DNA of 15,292 bases from Candidatus Thorarchaeota archaeon (GCA_030638785.1 DAOWDY010000119.1:1-15292); one strand, 5' to 3'. Shown: positions 1 through 7,531, counted from the first letter of the stretch. Notes: generated by a model not told the origin, from the letters alone. Program-made: numbers and translations.

Positions 1-884
1 ACGAGGACTTTGAAACAGTCAACCAATTCCTCTTTGAAGCTTGGAAAGCAGGACCACTATATCGAAACTGGGCACCACCAATGTTTGAGAATACAAAATT
101 CGGTCCAGGAGGAACCGAATACCTTGATGAAGAAGATGAGTACATCAAGATATGGGAATATCAATCAAAGATTGTAGCTGTATCAATCGTGAAACCATCA
201 GGTGAATGTTGGATTCATATTCATCCAGATCACCTCGCTAGTGAGAGAGAGATAGTCCTCTGGATTGAAGGTCAGAGAAAGAAGACAAAGAAGAGTCCAG
301 ATGATGAGGTCAAATACTACTTCGTAGTAGAGGAGCATGATACTAAACGAATTTCAATGTTAGAGGAGATAGGATTCGAAAAATCAAGTATTGAAGGTGT
401 ATCTCAGGTGCACCCATTTGACAAGCCCATTCCTGAGTATCAATTACCCGAGGGATATTCTGTAAGAAACGCAGTAATAATGGATGAATGGGAAAGATAC
501 AGAAAATTACAGATGTCCGTATTTACCCACATCAAGGATATGGGGAAGAATCTACTCGAAACTTATAGTACTGCTTCCTTTTACATTGCTGAATTGGATG
601 TTGTTGCGGTTGATCCAGATGGCAACTTAGCAGCCTTTTGCACAGGTCGGTTTGATCATGTCAGTAAAATTGCCGAACTAGAACCTGTAGGCACTCATCC
701 CGACTATAGAAAGAAAGGCTTAGCTAAGGCAGTCATCCTTGAGTGTCTTAAGCGTCTTCAGAAATACAATCCAATTGCTGTAATCATACTTGGTGCAGCA
801 GCTTCTGAAGGGGCTAATCGACTTTACGAGTCTGTAGGTTTTGAAAACAAAGGTGTGAGGTATCACTGGATCAAGAAAGTATAG
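1..884 (+). CDS. tandem GNAT-family N-acetyltransferase, 5' end outside the window
   Basis: The gene is partial. The frame stays open from base 3 to the left edge, and the 26 codons before the first ATG (base 81) encode plausible protein (FLFEAWKAGPLYRNWAPP), so the true start lies outside the window. About 293 residues are visible. The C-terminal half is a GNAT fold with the acetyl-CoA pyrophosphate loop EPVGTHPDYRKKGLAKAVI, followed by the usual NRLYESVGFENKG ending (beta-6/beta-7 region). The N-terminal half shows a degenerate second GNAT copy: a WIHIHPDH strand-turn and a MLEEIGFEKSS ending. It is therefore probably a double-GNAT protein in which only the C-terminal copy binds acetyl-CoA well. 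The family transfers acetyl groups from acetyl-CoA to amines. The substrate here cannot be read from the sequence. It converges on alaS with only 26 bp between the two stop codons. Confidence 0.85.
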   Translation, partial: EDFETVNQFLFEAWKAGPLYRNWAPPMFENTKFGPGGTEYLDEEDEYIKIWEYQSKIVAVSIVKPSGECWIHIHPDHLASEREIVLWIEGQRKKTKKSPDDEVKYYFVVEEHDTKRISMLEEIGFEKSSIEGVSQVHPFDKPIPEYQLPEGYSVRNAVIMDEWERYRKLQMSVFTHIKDMGKNLLETYSTASFYIAELDVVAVDPDGNLAAFCTGRFDHVSKIAELEPVGTHPDYRKKGLAKAVILECLKRLQKYNPIAVIILGAAASEGANRLYESVGFENKGVRYHWIKKV

Positions 885-886
885 GA

Positions 887-908
887 AAGGAGAGTAATCT
901 ATCTCCTT
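887..908. terminator. hairpin between convergent stop codons
   Basis: AAGGAGA (887-893) and TCTCCTT (902-908) form a perfect 7-bp inverted repeat with an 8-nt loop. It fills nearly the whole gap between the acetyltransferase stop (882-884) and the alaS stop (911-913). On the plus strand it is followed by a pyrimidine run. It may act as a two-way terminator, which I infer from position and symmetry only. Confidence 0.45.
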
Positions 909-910
909 CT

Positions 911-2683
911 CTATTCAAGAACCGCTCGAATTCTCATGATTCCAGCGCCAATCTTCTTCTGTTTGGCGATTCTGAACTTCCCAAGTTTTCCAGTGGTTTC
1001 AACATGAGGGCCACCACAGAGCTCGATACTGAAGTCACCCACACTATAAACAGAAACGGTTTCGCCATAGTTCTCTCTAAAGAATGCGAGAGCTCCCTTA
1101 CCAATCGCCTCATCGTAAGGCATGAAGGTCTGTGTAACAGCTAGGTCCTTTCCAATCACTTCATTCACAAGATCTTCAACTTGCTTGACCTCTTCTGGGG
1201 TCAGTTTCCTATCAAATGTGAAGTCAAACCGAAGCCTCTCCTTAGTAATGTTACTTCCATTCTGAGTGACTTCATTGCCAAGGACTTTTCGGAGTGCGGA
1301 CTGGAGAAGATGAGTTGCAGTGTGAAATTGAGTGATTTCCTCACTGTGATCAGCAAGCCCACCCTTGAATTTGCCCTGTGTTGCAGTTCTTGAAATCTCT
1401 CTGTGATGCTCGAACTGCTTTGTGAAATCTTCCATATCCACATCGATACCATTCTCAACAGCAATTTCTCGGGTCATCTCGATAGGAAGACCAAAGCTGG
1501 TAAACAGAAGAAAGCCATCCTCACCGGTTATCGTTCCAGTTTCATCTAGTATCTTGTGCAGTTTTTTCAGGGCCTTACTGAGAGTCTTTCTGAACTTCTT
1601 CTCTTCATCTGCAAGATTCTGATATACGAAGTCTTTGTTTCGTTCAACTTCATCGTAGACATCTTTGTACATCTCAATTGTAATATCAGCCAGTTCTTTC
1701 ATGAAACCCTGTTCGATACTAAGAATGTCTGCACTATGAATTGCTTTTCGAATTAAACGTCGCACAATGTAGCCCGCTTCAACATTGGATGGTCCAACCT
1801 TTCGATCATCAGCCATTATCATCACAGCAGACTTGACATGATCTGCAACTACACGAAGGAGACGGGTCTGTTTCTCATCAGGTTCCTCAATGTTTGCCAT
1901 CTCCTTGATGCGATTGATGAGCGGGAGGAATAGGTCAGTATCAAAGACTGTTGGGACGCCCTGAAGCATTGCTGTTGTTCGTTCGACTCCCATTCCAGTA
2001 TCGATGTTCCTTCGCTCCATCTCAACATAGGTGCCGTCCTCTTTCTTGTCATAGTACATGAAGACGTCATTCCATACCTCAACATAGTGCCCGCATGAAC
2101 ATCCTGGTCTACAGTTGTTACCACAACGAGGAATCTCGTCTACTTCAATGAACATCTCGGTATCAGGACCACACGGACCAGTTGTTCCAGCGGGACCCCA
2201 CCAATTGTCATCCTTCGGAAGGTAGTAAATTCGCTCCTCAGGGATACCTAGACTCTTCCAAGCCTCTGCAGATTCTTCGTCACGAGGTGCATCCTCATCA
2301 CCTGCAAATACAGTCACTGAGAGCTTATCGACATCAAAGCCAAGGTATTTCTTAGATGTGAGAAACTCATAACTCCAAGTGATTGCTTCCTTCTTCCAGT
2401 AGTCGTTTAGACTCCAATTTCCTAGCATCTCAAAGAATGTCAAATGCGTTGTGTCACCTACTTCATCGATATCAGTGGTCCTTACGCATTTCTGACAATT
2501 AGCAAGTCTATTCCCCTCTGGATGAGGTTCTCCAAGAAGATATGGAACTAGGGGATGCATACCAGCAGAGGTGAAGAGTACAGTAGGATCGTTCTCTGGC
2601 ATCAAAGAGGAAGATGTGATGACAGCGTGTTTCTTCTCTTTGAAGAACGCCAAGTACTTCTTACGTAGTTCTTTCGCTTTCAT
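911..2683 (-). CDS. alaS: alanyl-tRNA synthetase, short form without C-terminal C-Ala (DHHA1) domain
   Basis: This enzyme charges tRNA-Ala in the cytoplasm and should also clear mischarged Ser/Gly-tRNA. The class II catalytic core spans about residues 1-240, with motif 2 around RTTDIDEVGDTTHLTFFEML and motif 3 at GMGVERT. A four-Cys knuckle (C187, C191, C195, C197) sits inside the core. The tRNA-recognition helical domain spans about 245-440. The editing domain spans about 450-590 and carries both halves of the zinc site, HTATH (454-458) and CGGPH (C556, H560). The protein stops at MRIRAVLE, just where the DHHA1/C-Ala domain starts in full-length enzymes of about 870-900 aa. The TAG stop is clean and I see no frameshift. 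The wording of the core (MPENDPTVLFTSAGMHPL, the Cys knuckle) resembles short bacterial enzymes, especially of candidate-phyla type, more than archaeal AlaRS. ATG start, with AAGGTG at 2691-2696 as Shine-Dalgarno. Confidence 0.95.
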   Translation of the reverse strand: MKAKELRKKYLAFFKEKKHAVITSSSLMPENDPTVLFTSAGMHPLVPYLLGEPHPEGNRLANCQKCVRTTDIDEVGDTTHLTFFEMLGNWSLNDYWKKEAITWSYEFLTSKKYLGFDVDKLSVTVFAGDEDAPRDEESAEAWKSLGIPEERIYYLPKDDNWWGPAGTTGPCGPDTEMFIEVDEIPRCGNNCRPGCSCGHYVEVWNDVFMYYDKKEDGTYVEMERRNIDTGMGVERTTAMLQGVPTVFDTDLFLPLINRIKEMANIEEPDEKQTRLLRVVADHVKSAVMIMADDRKVGPSNVEAGYIVRRLIRKAIHSADILSIEQGFMKELADITIEMYKDVYDEVERNKDFVYQNLADEEKKFRKTLSKALKKLHKILDETGTITGEDGFLLFTSFGLPIEMTREIAVENGIDVDMEDFTKQFEHHREISRTATQGKFKGGLADHSEEITQFHTATHLLQSALRKVLGNEVTQNGSNITKERLRFDFTFDRKLTPEEVKQVEDLVNEVIGKDLAVTQTFMPYDEAIGKGALAFFRENYGETVSVYSVGDFSIELCGGPHVETTGKLGKFRIAKQKKIGAGIMRIRAVLE

Positions 2684-2690
2684 CCTGTTT

Positions 2691-2696
2691 CACCTT
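2691..2696 (-). promoter_or_regulatory. Shine-Dalgarno of alaS
   Basis: AAGGTG on the minus strand lies 7 nt before the ATG at 2683 and supports that start. A TTTTAATA stretch (about 2731-2739) further upstream could be a TATA-like box giving alaS its own promoter, but this is weak. Confidence 0.5.
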
Positions 2697-2747
2697 GCCA
2701 TAGCGGATTTCAGCGATGCCACCTCATGTGGTATTAAAACCATTGCG

Positions 2748-3308
2748 TTAGGAAAGAATGAGTCCAGTTGGTGTCAGTCGATACCTTCGAAGCCGAGATG
2801 CTACCCATGGGTGGCTCTTTTGCCAGTTCAGAAATCTATCATTGCTGACAATGTCTGCTTTTCGCTTCTGTGCCTCACTGAAGATGAGGAGGTCATCATT
2901 GGTGCCTCTTTGCGCCTCTACTAAGTTTTCTATTTGATTCAGCACCTCTGGTCGGTCAATCTTATGTTTCAATGCGGCGGATATAACAATGACTGGCCAA
3001 TATCCTGAAGCAATTAGGCTATGCTGTGCGTTGAGCAAGTTTTCTACACGGGGAACTCCATTATACGATAGATGATACGCGACATTATTTCCGTCTACAA
3101 TCAATGTCTTTCGAGTCGTCATAGTGACTCGCTTCTCACGACCAGTTGAGCGACCCCGGCATTTAACGATATGATCATCTAAGACTCTTCGGTCAAACAG
3201 ACGATCACAGTGTGGACATCGGGCACGTTTAGGCAATTTTCTATCCTCTAAGATTTTCAGGAAATGGATTCCTTTTTGATAGTTTCCTACTCTCACAGGG
3301 TTTCTCAT
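2748..3308 (-). CDS. zinc finger + NYN-domain (Zc3h12a-like) ribonuclease
   Basis: The 186-aa protein has a CCHC-type zinc finger at its N-terminus (C31, C34, H46, C50 in CPHCDRLFDRRVLDDHIVKC). A basic linker follows, then a PIN-like NYN domain of the Zc3h12a/regnase type from about residue 68. Its acidic active-site positions are visible: D72 in LIVDGNNVAYH, the D138-D139 pair, and D152/D157 in ADIVSNDRFLNW. Family knowledge says such domains are Mg-dependent RNases, so the likely role is RNA cleavage or decay with the finger contributing RNA binding. Its target is unknown. It lies 64 bp upstream of alaS on the same strand and may be co-transcribed with it. The ATG has no visible Shine-Dalgarno. 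A start at the later MTMTT region would lose the zinc finger, so I keep the upstream ATG. Confidence 0.75.
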   Translation of the reverse strand: MRNPVRVGNYQKGIHFLKILEDRKLPKRARCPHCDRLFDRRVLDDHIVKCRGRSTGREKRVTMTTRKTLIVDGNNVAYHLSYNGVPRVENLLNAQHSLIASGYWPVIVISAALKHKIDRPEVLNQIENLVEAQRGTNDDLLIFSEAQKRKADIVSNDRFLNWQKSHPWVASRLRRYRLTPTGLILS

Positions 3309-3373
3309 TATAGCGATTTGATTGTTTAGATACGCTTCACAAATTTCAAAAGCATTCTAGAGTAGTTTATTGG

Positions 3374-3389
3374 TGTTACTGTTGTAACA
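3374..3389. repeat. small palindrome TGTTAC-TGTT-GTAACA
   Basis: A perfect 6-bp inverted repeat with a 4-nt loop, about 65 bp upstream of the RNase start and just beyond the large GC-rich hairpin. It could be an operator for the RNase gene or a second RNA hairpin. The sequence does not decide between these. Confidence 0.4.
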
Positions 3390-3391
3390 AA

Positions 3392-3457
3392 CTAGGGCGT
3401 CCGGTTTCGTTTCTTGTTCGTCCTCCCGGCGGCATGAGACCTAGACGGACGGCCTAG
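3392..3457 (-). terminator. large GC-rich inverted repeat containing the permease stop codon
   Basis: CTAGGGCGTCCG (3392-3403) pairs with CGGACGGCCTAG (3446-3457) at 11 of 12 positions, the exception being a single G-G mismatch. A second inner stem, GTTTC (3404-3408) with GAGAC (3436-3440), extends it. The TAG stop of the downstream permease (3454-3456) is inside the stem. On the minus strand the structure is followed by TTTGTT and then by a smaller hairpin. It may end or process the permease transcript before the RNase and alaS genes. It is clearly richer in GC than the surrounding spacer. Confidence 0.45.
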
Positions 3458-4761
3458 ACCATCAGTGACATAAGCCAGTTTAGTAACAAAAGCCAGCCAG
3501 TTCCGATGACAAGCATCAAGAGGCCTAGAGGCGTTGCAATTCGTGCGAACTCCTTCATGCTAATGCTCTTGCGTTCACTTTCTGCAAATGCCAATACTAG
3601 AATATTTGCAGGTGAACCAATTGGGAGAATGAATCCACCTATGTTTACTCCAAAAATGAGGGCGATTGGTAGCAGAGGGCTAATTGCAGCGAACTGTACT
3701 GCGATTGGTGCAACTACTGCTGAGATAGGAATGTTGTCTATTACTGCAGATAACAAACCTGGGACCCAGACCATGAATACAATTGCTAAGATATCATTGT
3801 CACCTATCAGGGATCCAACCGCAACTGCTAAGGCATCGATAATGCCGGTTAATGCTAGTGCTGCGACTAATCCAAACAGACCCACGAGAAAGAACACAGT
3901 TCCCCAGTTCACTCGCTGCAGGATGTCATCAACCTTCTCTCGAGATGCTAATAATAGTGCAGCTGCAACAAGAATAGCAATCATTGCTGGTTGAAATCCA
4001 TAACTATGACCCACCGTGAATGATATCACCAAGACCAGAAGGGCAATTATAGATGCATAGAAGTCCTTCCGAGAGCGAATCATATACTTTGGATCGACCA
4101 GTAAAATCTCGTCAACAAGTTCTTCTTCCCCTGGAACCAAATAGGCATCAAAGTATCGTAACAGGATTGGAAGTGAAACAAGGAATAATATCACAGCAAG
4201 AGGCATCAGGGATATGAAGAGGAGACCCTGATCCAGAACTGTTTTCTCAGCTATTACCAAATTAGGAACCGCACCAACAATCGAAGGAATTGAAGCAAAA
4301 TTACAGACTATTGCTTCAGAAATCAGAAAGGGGCGGAAATCTATCTCCAAACTTTTACAGAGCTCAATAGTTAGCGGGGCCATTATCAGTATGGTAGATG
4401 TTGTATCTAAGGCGAGGGAGATGACAAAAACGAATGCCAAGAATGCTATGTAGAGTTGTCGTGTGTTCGCATGAGTTGGCCGGGTGAGCTCAATTGCTAG
4501 ATATTGAAACATTCCTGAACTCGATGCAATGGTCACAATAATCATCATTGCAGTGATGAATAGTATAATGTCCCATTCGATATGTGCCACCACATAGTTG
4601 AAGGTTCCCACACCAGTGGCCCACAAGATGACACCGACAATGCCCATTCCAAGGAGCGCAGTGGCGGTTCGATTAACTTTCTCTGATGAAATCGCAATAT
4701 AGGTGCCGATGAAAACTACTAGAATAAGTCCTCCAATTGGATCAATACCGATCTGTTGCAT
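3454..4761 (-). CDS. ArsB/NhaD/P-protein-type (IT superfamily) membrane permease, copy A
   Basis: An integral membrane protein of 435 aa with about 11 hydrophobic segments. It shows the two-fold signature of the ArsB/NhaD/OCA2-type ion transporters: in the first half DTTSTILIMAPL (119-130) with SIVGAVPNLVI (160-170), in the second half IDNIPISAVVAPI (341-353) with GGFILPIGSPANILV (375-389). The paired re-entrant loops with Asp/Asn-Pro and GSPAN are typical of the family. Members move anions such as arsenite, or exchange Na+ for H+. Nothing in the sequence or neighbours fixes the substrate, so no gene symbol is given. It is a paralogue of the next gene upstream (4923-6404) but lacks the latter's extra C-terminal helices. 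ATG start; AAGGTG at 4772-4777 lies 10 nt upstream and is an acceptable Shine-Dalgarno. Confidence 0.85.
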   Translation of the reverse strand: MQQIGIDPIGGLILVVFIGTYIAISSEKVNRTATALLGMGIVGVILWATGVGTFNYVVAHIEWDIILFITAMMIIVTIASSSGMFQYLAIELTRPTHANTRQLYIAFLAFVFVISLALDTTSTILIMAPLTIELCKSLEIDFRPFLISEAIVCNFASIPSIVGAVPNLVIAEKTVLDQGLLFISLMPLAVILFLVSLPILLRYFDAYLVPGEEELVDEILLVDPKYMIRSRKDFYASIIALLVLVISFTVGHSYGFQPAMIAILVAAALLLASREKVDDILQRVNWGTVFFLVGLFGLVAALALTGIIDALAVAVGSLIGDNDILAIVFMVWVPGLLSAVIDNIPISAVVAPIAVQFAAISPLLPIALIFGVNIGGFILPIGSPANILVLAFAESERKSISMKEFARIATPLGLLMLVIGTGWLLLLNWLMSLMV

Positions 4762-4809
4762 TCCTTGATTGCACCTTGTTTTCCATCGCCTGTTGGGAGA
4801 ATTACCAAA

Positions 4810-4935
4810 CTACCCAATAATGCTACCTATTGATACTATACTAAATCCATAGGAGAAGCGTACACTTTCTTGTAGTAACCAGTCCATTCCTAATGCCAGA
4901 TGAATCAAACCAAGTATTGTTCCTAGTTGGATTCG
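4810..4935 (-). pseudogene. relic of a third permease: C-terminal tail fragment
   Basis: Reading the minus strand from base 4935 gives 41 codons ending in a TAG at 4810-4812. The translation begins RIQLGTILGLIHLALGMDWL and continues LQESVRFSYGFSIV. This lines up without gaps with residues about 428-460 of the upstream permease (IKIGTILGMIHLSIGTGWLL and onward), with 21 of 33 residues identical by my count. The fragment has no start codon and an in-frame stop (TAG) four codons before its first codon. It overlaps the last bases of the intact permease in another frame. It is therefore the leftover of a deleted middle paralogue, or a partial tandem copy of the neighbour's 3' end that has since drifted. 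Confidence 0.8.
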
Positions 4936-6404
4936 ATCAAGACGCTATCGTAATGTGGTTTGAAATGCGTATAGATATAGTAGAGGCCTAGCAAGAATGG
5001 AATGAAGCCGAGTGGAAATAACAATACTATACTCCATCCACTAGATAGCAGAACACTTTCTAATAGCAACCACCCAGTTCCAATTGATAGGTGAATCATA
5101 CCTAGGATAGTCCCTATCTTTATGAATTCGATAAAGGGAATGGGGTCATGCTCTTTTTCTGAGAAGCCGATTGCTACCATATTTGCAGGAGACCCAAGTG
5201 GTGTAAAGATGTAACCGCCGACATTTACAGCGAAAACAAGAGCAAGTGGAAGAACAGGACTGATACTTGAGAACTGTTCAGCTATGGGGGCCAGAACAAT
5301 AGAAACTGGTAGATTGTCTAGAAATGCAGATAGCATAGCAGGAATCCATACCATGAAAACTGTGGCTACAACTTCGCTATCTCCAATAACAATCGCAATC
5401 CAAGCAGCCAAATCATCAATCAGACCCACAATATCCAGTGCTACGACAAGACCAAAGAGACCCACAAGGAAGAAAACCGTATCCCAGCCCACTTCATTGA
5501 GGAATTCATTCGCTCGATCGTGGGAGAGTAATAACATGAAAGCTGCAACGATTAAGGCAAACATTGGTGGAGCAAGACCATAGGCAGGTCCAAGCATAAA
5601 GCCCACAATCAAGACACCAATGGCAATCACTGATGCATAGAAGTCACGTCTTGATTTGATCATGTGTACCGGATCTATACTGAAAATTCTCTCGACTCTA
5701 TGATCATCAGTTTCACCGAAGGTCTTTGAATACCATTTCAGTAGAATTGGAAGACTCACAATGAAAAGGAGTGCAGAAAGTGGCATGAATGACAAGAACA
5801 AGAACCCAGCATCAAGGTCCACTCTGTTTGCGATAACAAGATTTGGTACAGCACCAACAATGGAAGGTATCGATGCATAGTTACAGGTAATCGATTCTGC
5901 AATCAGGAATGGTTTGAAATCAATGTCTAGTGCCCGACACACCTCAATTGTGAGTGGACACATTATCAGCATCGTAGACACAGTATCGAAAAACAGACTT
6001 ATTCCAAACACAAACAGTAGAAAGGTGATGAAAAGTCGCTTGTGACCGCCTTGTGTGGGCCTGACCAGCCTTAGCGCAATATACTGGAACATTCCTGAAG
6101 CTCCAGCGACTGCAACAATAATCATCATGCTCATGATAAACAGAATTGTATCCCATTCAATATGGCTGACCAATTCAAAGAATGGTCCATGTTCTTCCCA
6201 TCCTACAGTCAAAGGATGCTGTAATGCATAGGCGAGCCAGAATACGAATCCAGCAATTCCCATTCCGAGGAGAGCCATCCCTGTTCGATTGACTTTCTCA
6301 GATGAAATCATAACATATGTACCAATGAAGACGGCGAGAATTGCTATTCCGAAGGCATCCAGAGCCACTATGTCATCACCAGATGGACTTACCATTTCTT
6401 GCAT
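4923..6404 (-). CDS. ArsB/NhaD/P-protein-type (IT superfamily) membrane permease, copy B
   Basis: A 493-aa paralogue of copy A with the same landmarks: SSEKVNRTGMALLGMGIAGF (34-53), DTVSTMLIMCPL (140-151), SIVGAVPNLVI (181-191), LDNLPVSIVLAPIAEQF (362-378) and TPLGSPANMV (401-410). It differs by a short insert after the second helix (about 60-78) and a C-terminal extension with one or two more hydrophobic helices and a polar tail. It is an ion permease of unknown substrate. The start ATG (6404) has no Shine-Dalgarno. A TATA-like stretch about 30 bp upstream suggests a leaderless or very short-leader transcript. An overlapping ATG at 6408 is out of frame. The last codons overlap the permease relic. 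Confidence 0.85.
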   Translation of the reverse strand: MQEMVSPSGDDIVALDAFGIAILAVFIGTYVMISSEKVNRTGMALLGMGIAGFVFWLAYALQHPLTVGWEEHGPFFELVSHIEWDTILFIMSMMIIVAVAGASGMFQYIALRLVRPTQGGHKRLFITFLLFVFGISLFFDTVSTMLIMCPLTIEVCRALDIDFKPFLIAESITCNYASIPSIVGAVPNLVIANRVDLDAGFLFLSFMPLSALLFIVSLPILLKWYSKTFGETDDHRVERIFSIDPVHMIKSRRDFYASVIAIGVLIVGFMLGPAYGLAPPMFALIVAAFMLLLSHDRANEFLNEVGWDTVFFLVGLFGLVVALDIVGLIDDLAAWIAIVIGDSEVVATVFMVWIPAMLSAFLDNLPVSIVLAPIAEQFSSISPVLPLALVFAVNVGGYIFTPLGSPANMVAIGFSEKEHDPIPFIEFIKIGTILGMIHLSIGTGWLLLESVLLSSGWSIVLLFPLGFIPFLLGLYYIYTHFKPHYDSVLIESN

Positions 6405-6433
6405 TCATTGAGGTTAATGGGATGCAGAAGTTA

Positions 6434-6440
6434 CAATATG
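6434..6440 (-). promoter_or_regulatory. possible TATA-like box of permease copy B
   Basis: On the minus strand this reads CATATTG. It lies about 30 bp before the ATG of a gene without a Shine-Dalgarno, a distance that suits a nearly leaderless archaeal transcript. The match to a TATA box is weak. Confidence 0.2.
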
Positions 6441-6475
6441 CAGACGAACACATTAATCTGTCGTATGAAACTGGA

Positions 6476-7375
6476 TTAGAATGAATATGGCAAGTCCTCA
6501 CATATATCGCCATCAACAAAATGATGAAGATGAAGTGTGTGGTTCTTGATTTCTATCTCTGCAACTGCATCATGTACCAGAGATTTATAATCTCCATCAG
6601 ATGGTCTCCCATATCCTAGAGGAACAGTCATTGCTGTCAGTCCATTTTTCTCGATCTTCTTTCTAATATGACTGTGACCAGAAAAAGACAACAGCACTCT
6701 GCCATCGCTCAATAGTATCTCTCCTGTACTCTCTGCACCCATGAAGGCTGAGTAGAAGTCCCACGGTAGATAATCCTTGTAGAGAGTAAGTGCTTTGAAT
6801 GGTAAGTGATGAGAAACTGATACAATTGTCTGGATCTGATCGGGCAGGGTTTCCAAGTCATACTTGAGCTTGCTGTTAAAGAGTTCAGTTGCTTCTATAT
6901 CGGTATATATCCAGTCAATACCATAGTAGTCCCGCCAATATGCTCCCTTCCACTCCTTCTCAACATAGTTCTCATGTGGAATTTCCAAATCTTCACGTTT
7001 GAAGGAGTAATCATACCAGCCAATACTTCCAACGAACGCGATGTCATCTACCACGTGTACATTATCAGGTAGATGAATGAAACCTGATTGACGACATGCA
7101 TCACCTATAGTTCTAGTGTATTTCTCCAGTGACCCAAGACCTCGACTCTCTTCGAACCAGACATCATGGTTGCCTGCGACATAGAGGTTTGTACAATCAG
7201 GGAGATTCAGTGCAGTAAGGGTTTCTTGCAAGATATCTGACTTTTCTGAGATATCTCCTGCAATGACAAAAATATCAGGAGAAATTTCTTCAACACGTCT
7301 TTTGATCTCTCTTATGAGCTCCTTATCTCTATCATCGGGGCGAATGTGAACATCAGATATCGCCGCTATTCGCAA
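6476..7375 (-). CDS. calcineurin-like metallophosphoesterase
   Basis: A 299-aa protein with the complete two-metal metallophosphoesterase motif set in order: D8-x-H10 (ISDVH), G40-D41 (IAGDIS), G68-N-H-D71 (VAGNHD), the H189/H190 pair (SVSHH) and G233-H-S-H236 (SGHSH). It should hydrolyse a phosphomono- or phosphodiester in the cytoplasm; there is no signal peptide. The substrate is not evident. The long middle segment, rich in Tyr/Trp (about 118-160), looks like a substrate cap. The start is TTG at 7375, chosen because a very strong AGGAGGT lies 6 nt upstream and because the reading starts directly at the first catalytic strand (MRIAAISDVH). It is the first gene of the minus-strand series, 71 bp before permease B. 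Confidence 0.9.
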   Translation of the reverse strand: MRIAAISDVHIRPDDRDKELIREIKRRVEEISPDIFVIAGDISEKSDILQETLTALNLPDCTNLYVAGNHDVWFEESRGLGSLEKYTRTIGDACRQSGFIHLPDNVHVVDDIAFVGSIGWYDYSFKREDLEIPHENYVEKEWKGAYWRDYYGIDWIYTDIEATELFNSKLKYDLETLPDQIQTIVSVSHHLPFKALTLYKDYLPWDFYSAFMGAESTGEILLSDGRVLLSFSGHSHIRKKIEKNGLTAMTVPLGYGRPSDGDYKSLVHDAVAEIEIKNHTLHLHHFVDGDICEDLPYSF

Positions 7376-7381
7376 CCACCG

Positions 7382-7388
7382 ACCTCCT
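7382..7388 (-). promoter_or_regulatory. strong Shine-Dalgarno deciding a TTG start
   Basis: AGGAGGT on the minus strand, 6 nt before the TTG at 7373-7375. No ATG lies in frame nearby that would keep the first catalytic Asp, so this site fixes the start of the phosphoesterase. Confidence 0.75.
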
Positions 7389-7515
7389 CTCTATTGTCTG
7401 AAATGTGTGTCACTCGGTTTTAATCCAATTGGTTATGATTTGTACTAATTCCCCATTAACTATTGCCAAATGCCAACTTTGATATTGTGTATTGTCCTTC
7501 TCGGCCTAATATCCC

Positions 7516-7522
7516 GAGGGTG
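7516..7522 (+). promoter_or_regulatory. Shine-Dalgarno supporting the ATG at 7532
   Basis: GAGGGTG lies 9 nt before ATG 7532. A longer reading from TTG 7463 is possible, but it has no ribosome binding site and adds residues that do not fit the family. Confidence 0.5.
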
Positions 7523-7531
7523 CAAAATATT

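Noticed and set aside
911..930. Idea that alaS is truncated by a frameshift or premature stop
   Set aside because: The sequence after the stop is a short spacer and then the convergent acetyltransferase gene. No DHHA1-like sequence is found in any frame, and the ending falls at a domain boundary.
2571..2924. 117-codon plus-strand frame across the alaS start and the spacer to the RNase gene
   Set aside because: It is antisense to the start of alaS and the end of the RNase gene, and its translation looks like random sequence.
3506..3994. 162-codon open frame on the plus strand
   Set aside because: It lies wholly antisense to permease copy A, has low-complexity Thr/Ala/Asn-rich composition typical of shadow frames, and shows no ribosome binding site.
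4923..4935. Idea that permease copy B is frameshifted and should continue into the relic
   Set aside because: Copy B already contains its own full version of the matching segment (residues 428-468) and a longer tail, so the downstream match is an additional copy, not a continuation.
5284..5583. 99-codon open frame on the plus strand
   Set aside because: It is antisense to permease copy B in the same relative frame as the shadow in copy A, so it is explained by the permease codon pattern.
7463..7531. Longer N-terminus of the FAD dehydrogenase from a TTG codon
   Set aside because: There is no ribosome binding site before TTG 7463. ATG 7532 has GAGGGTG at 9 nt and gives the usual N-terminal length before the FAD-binding domain.
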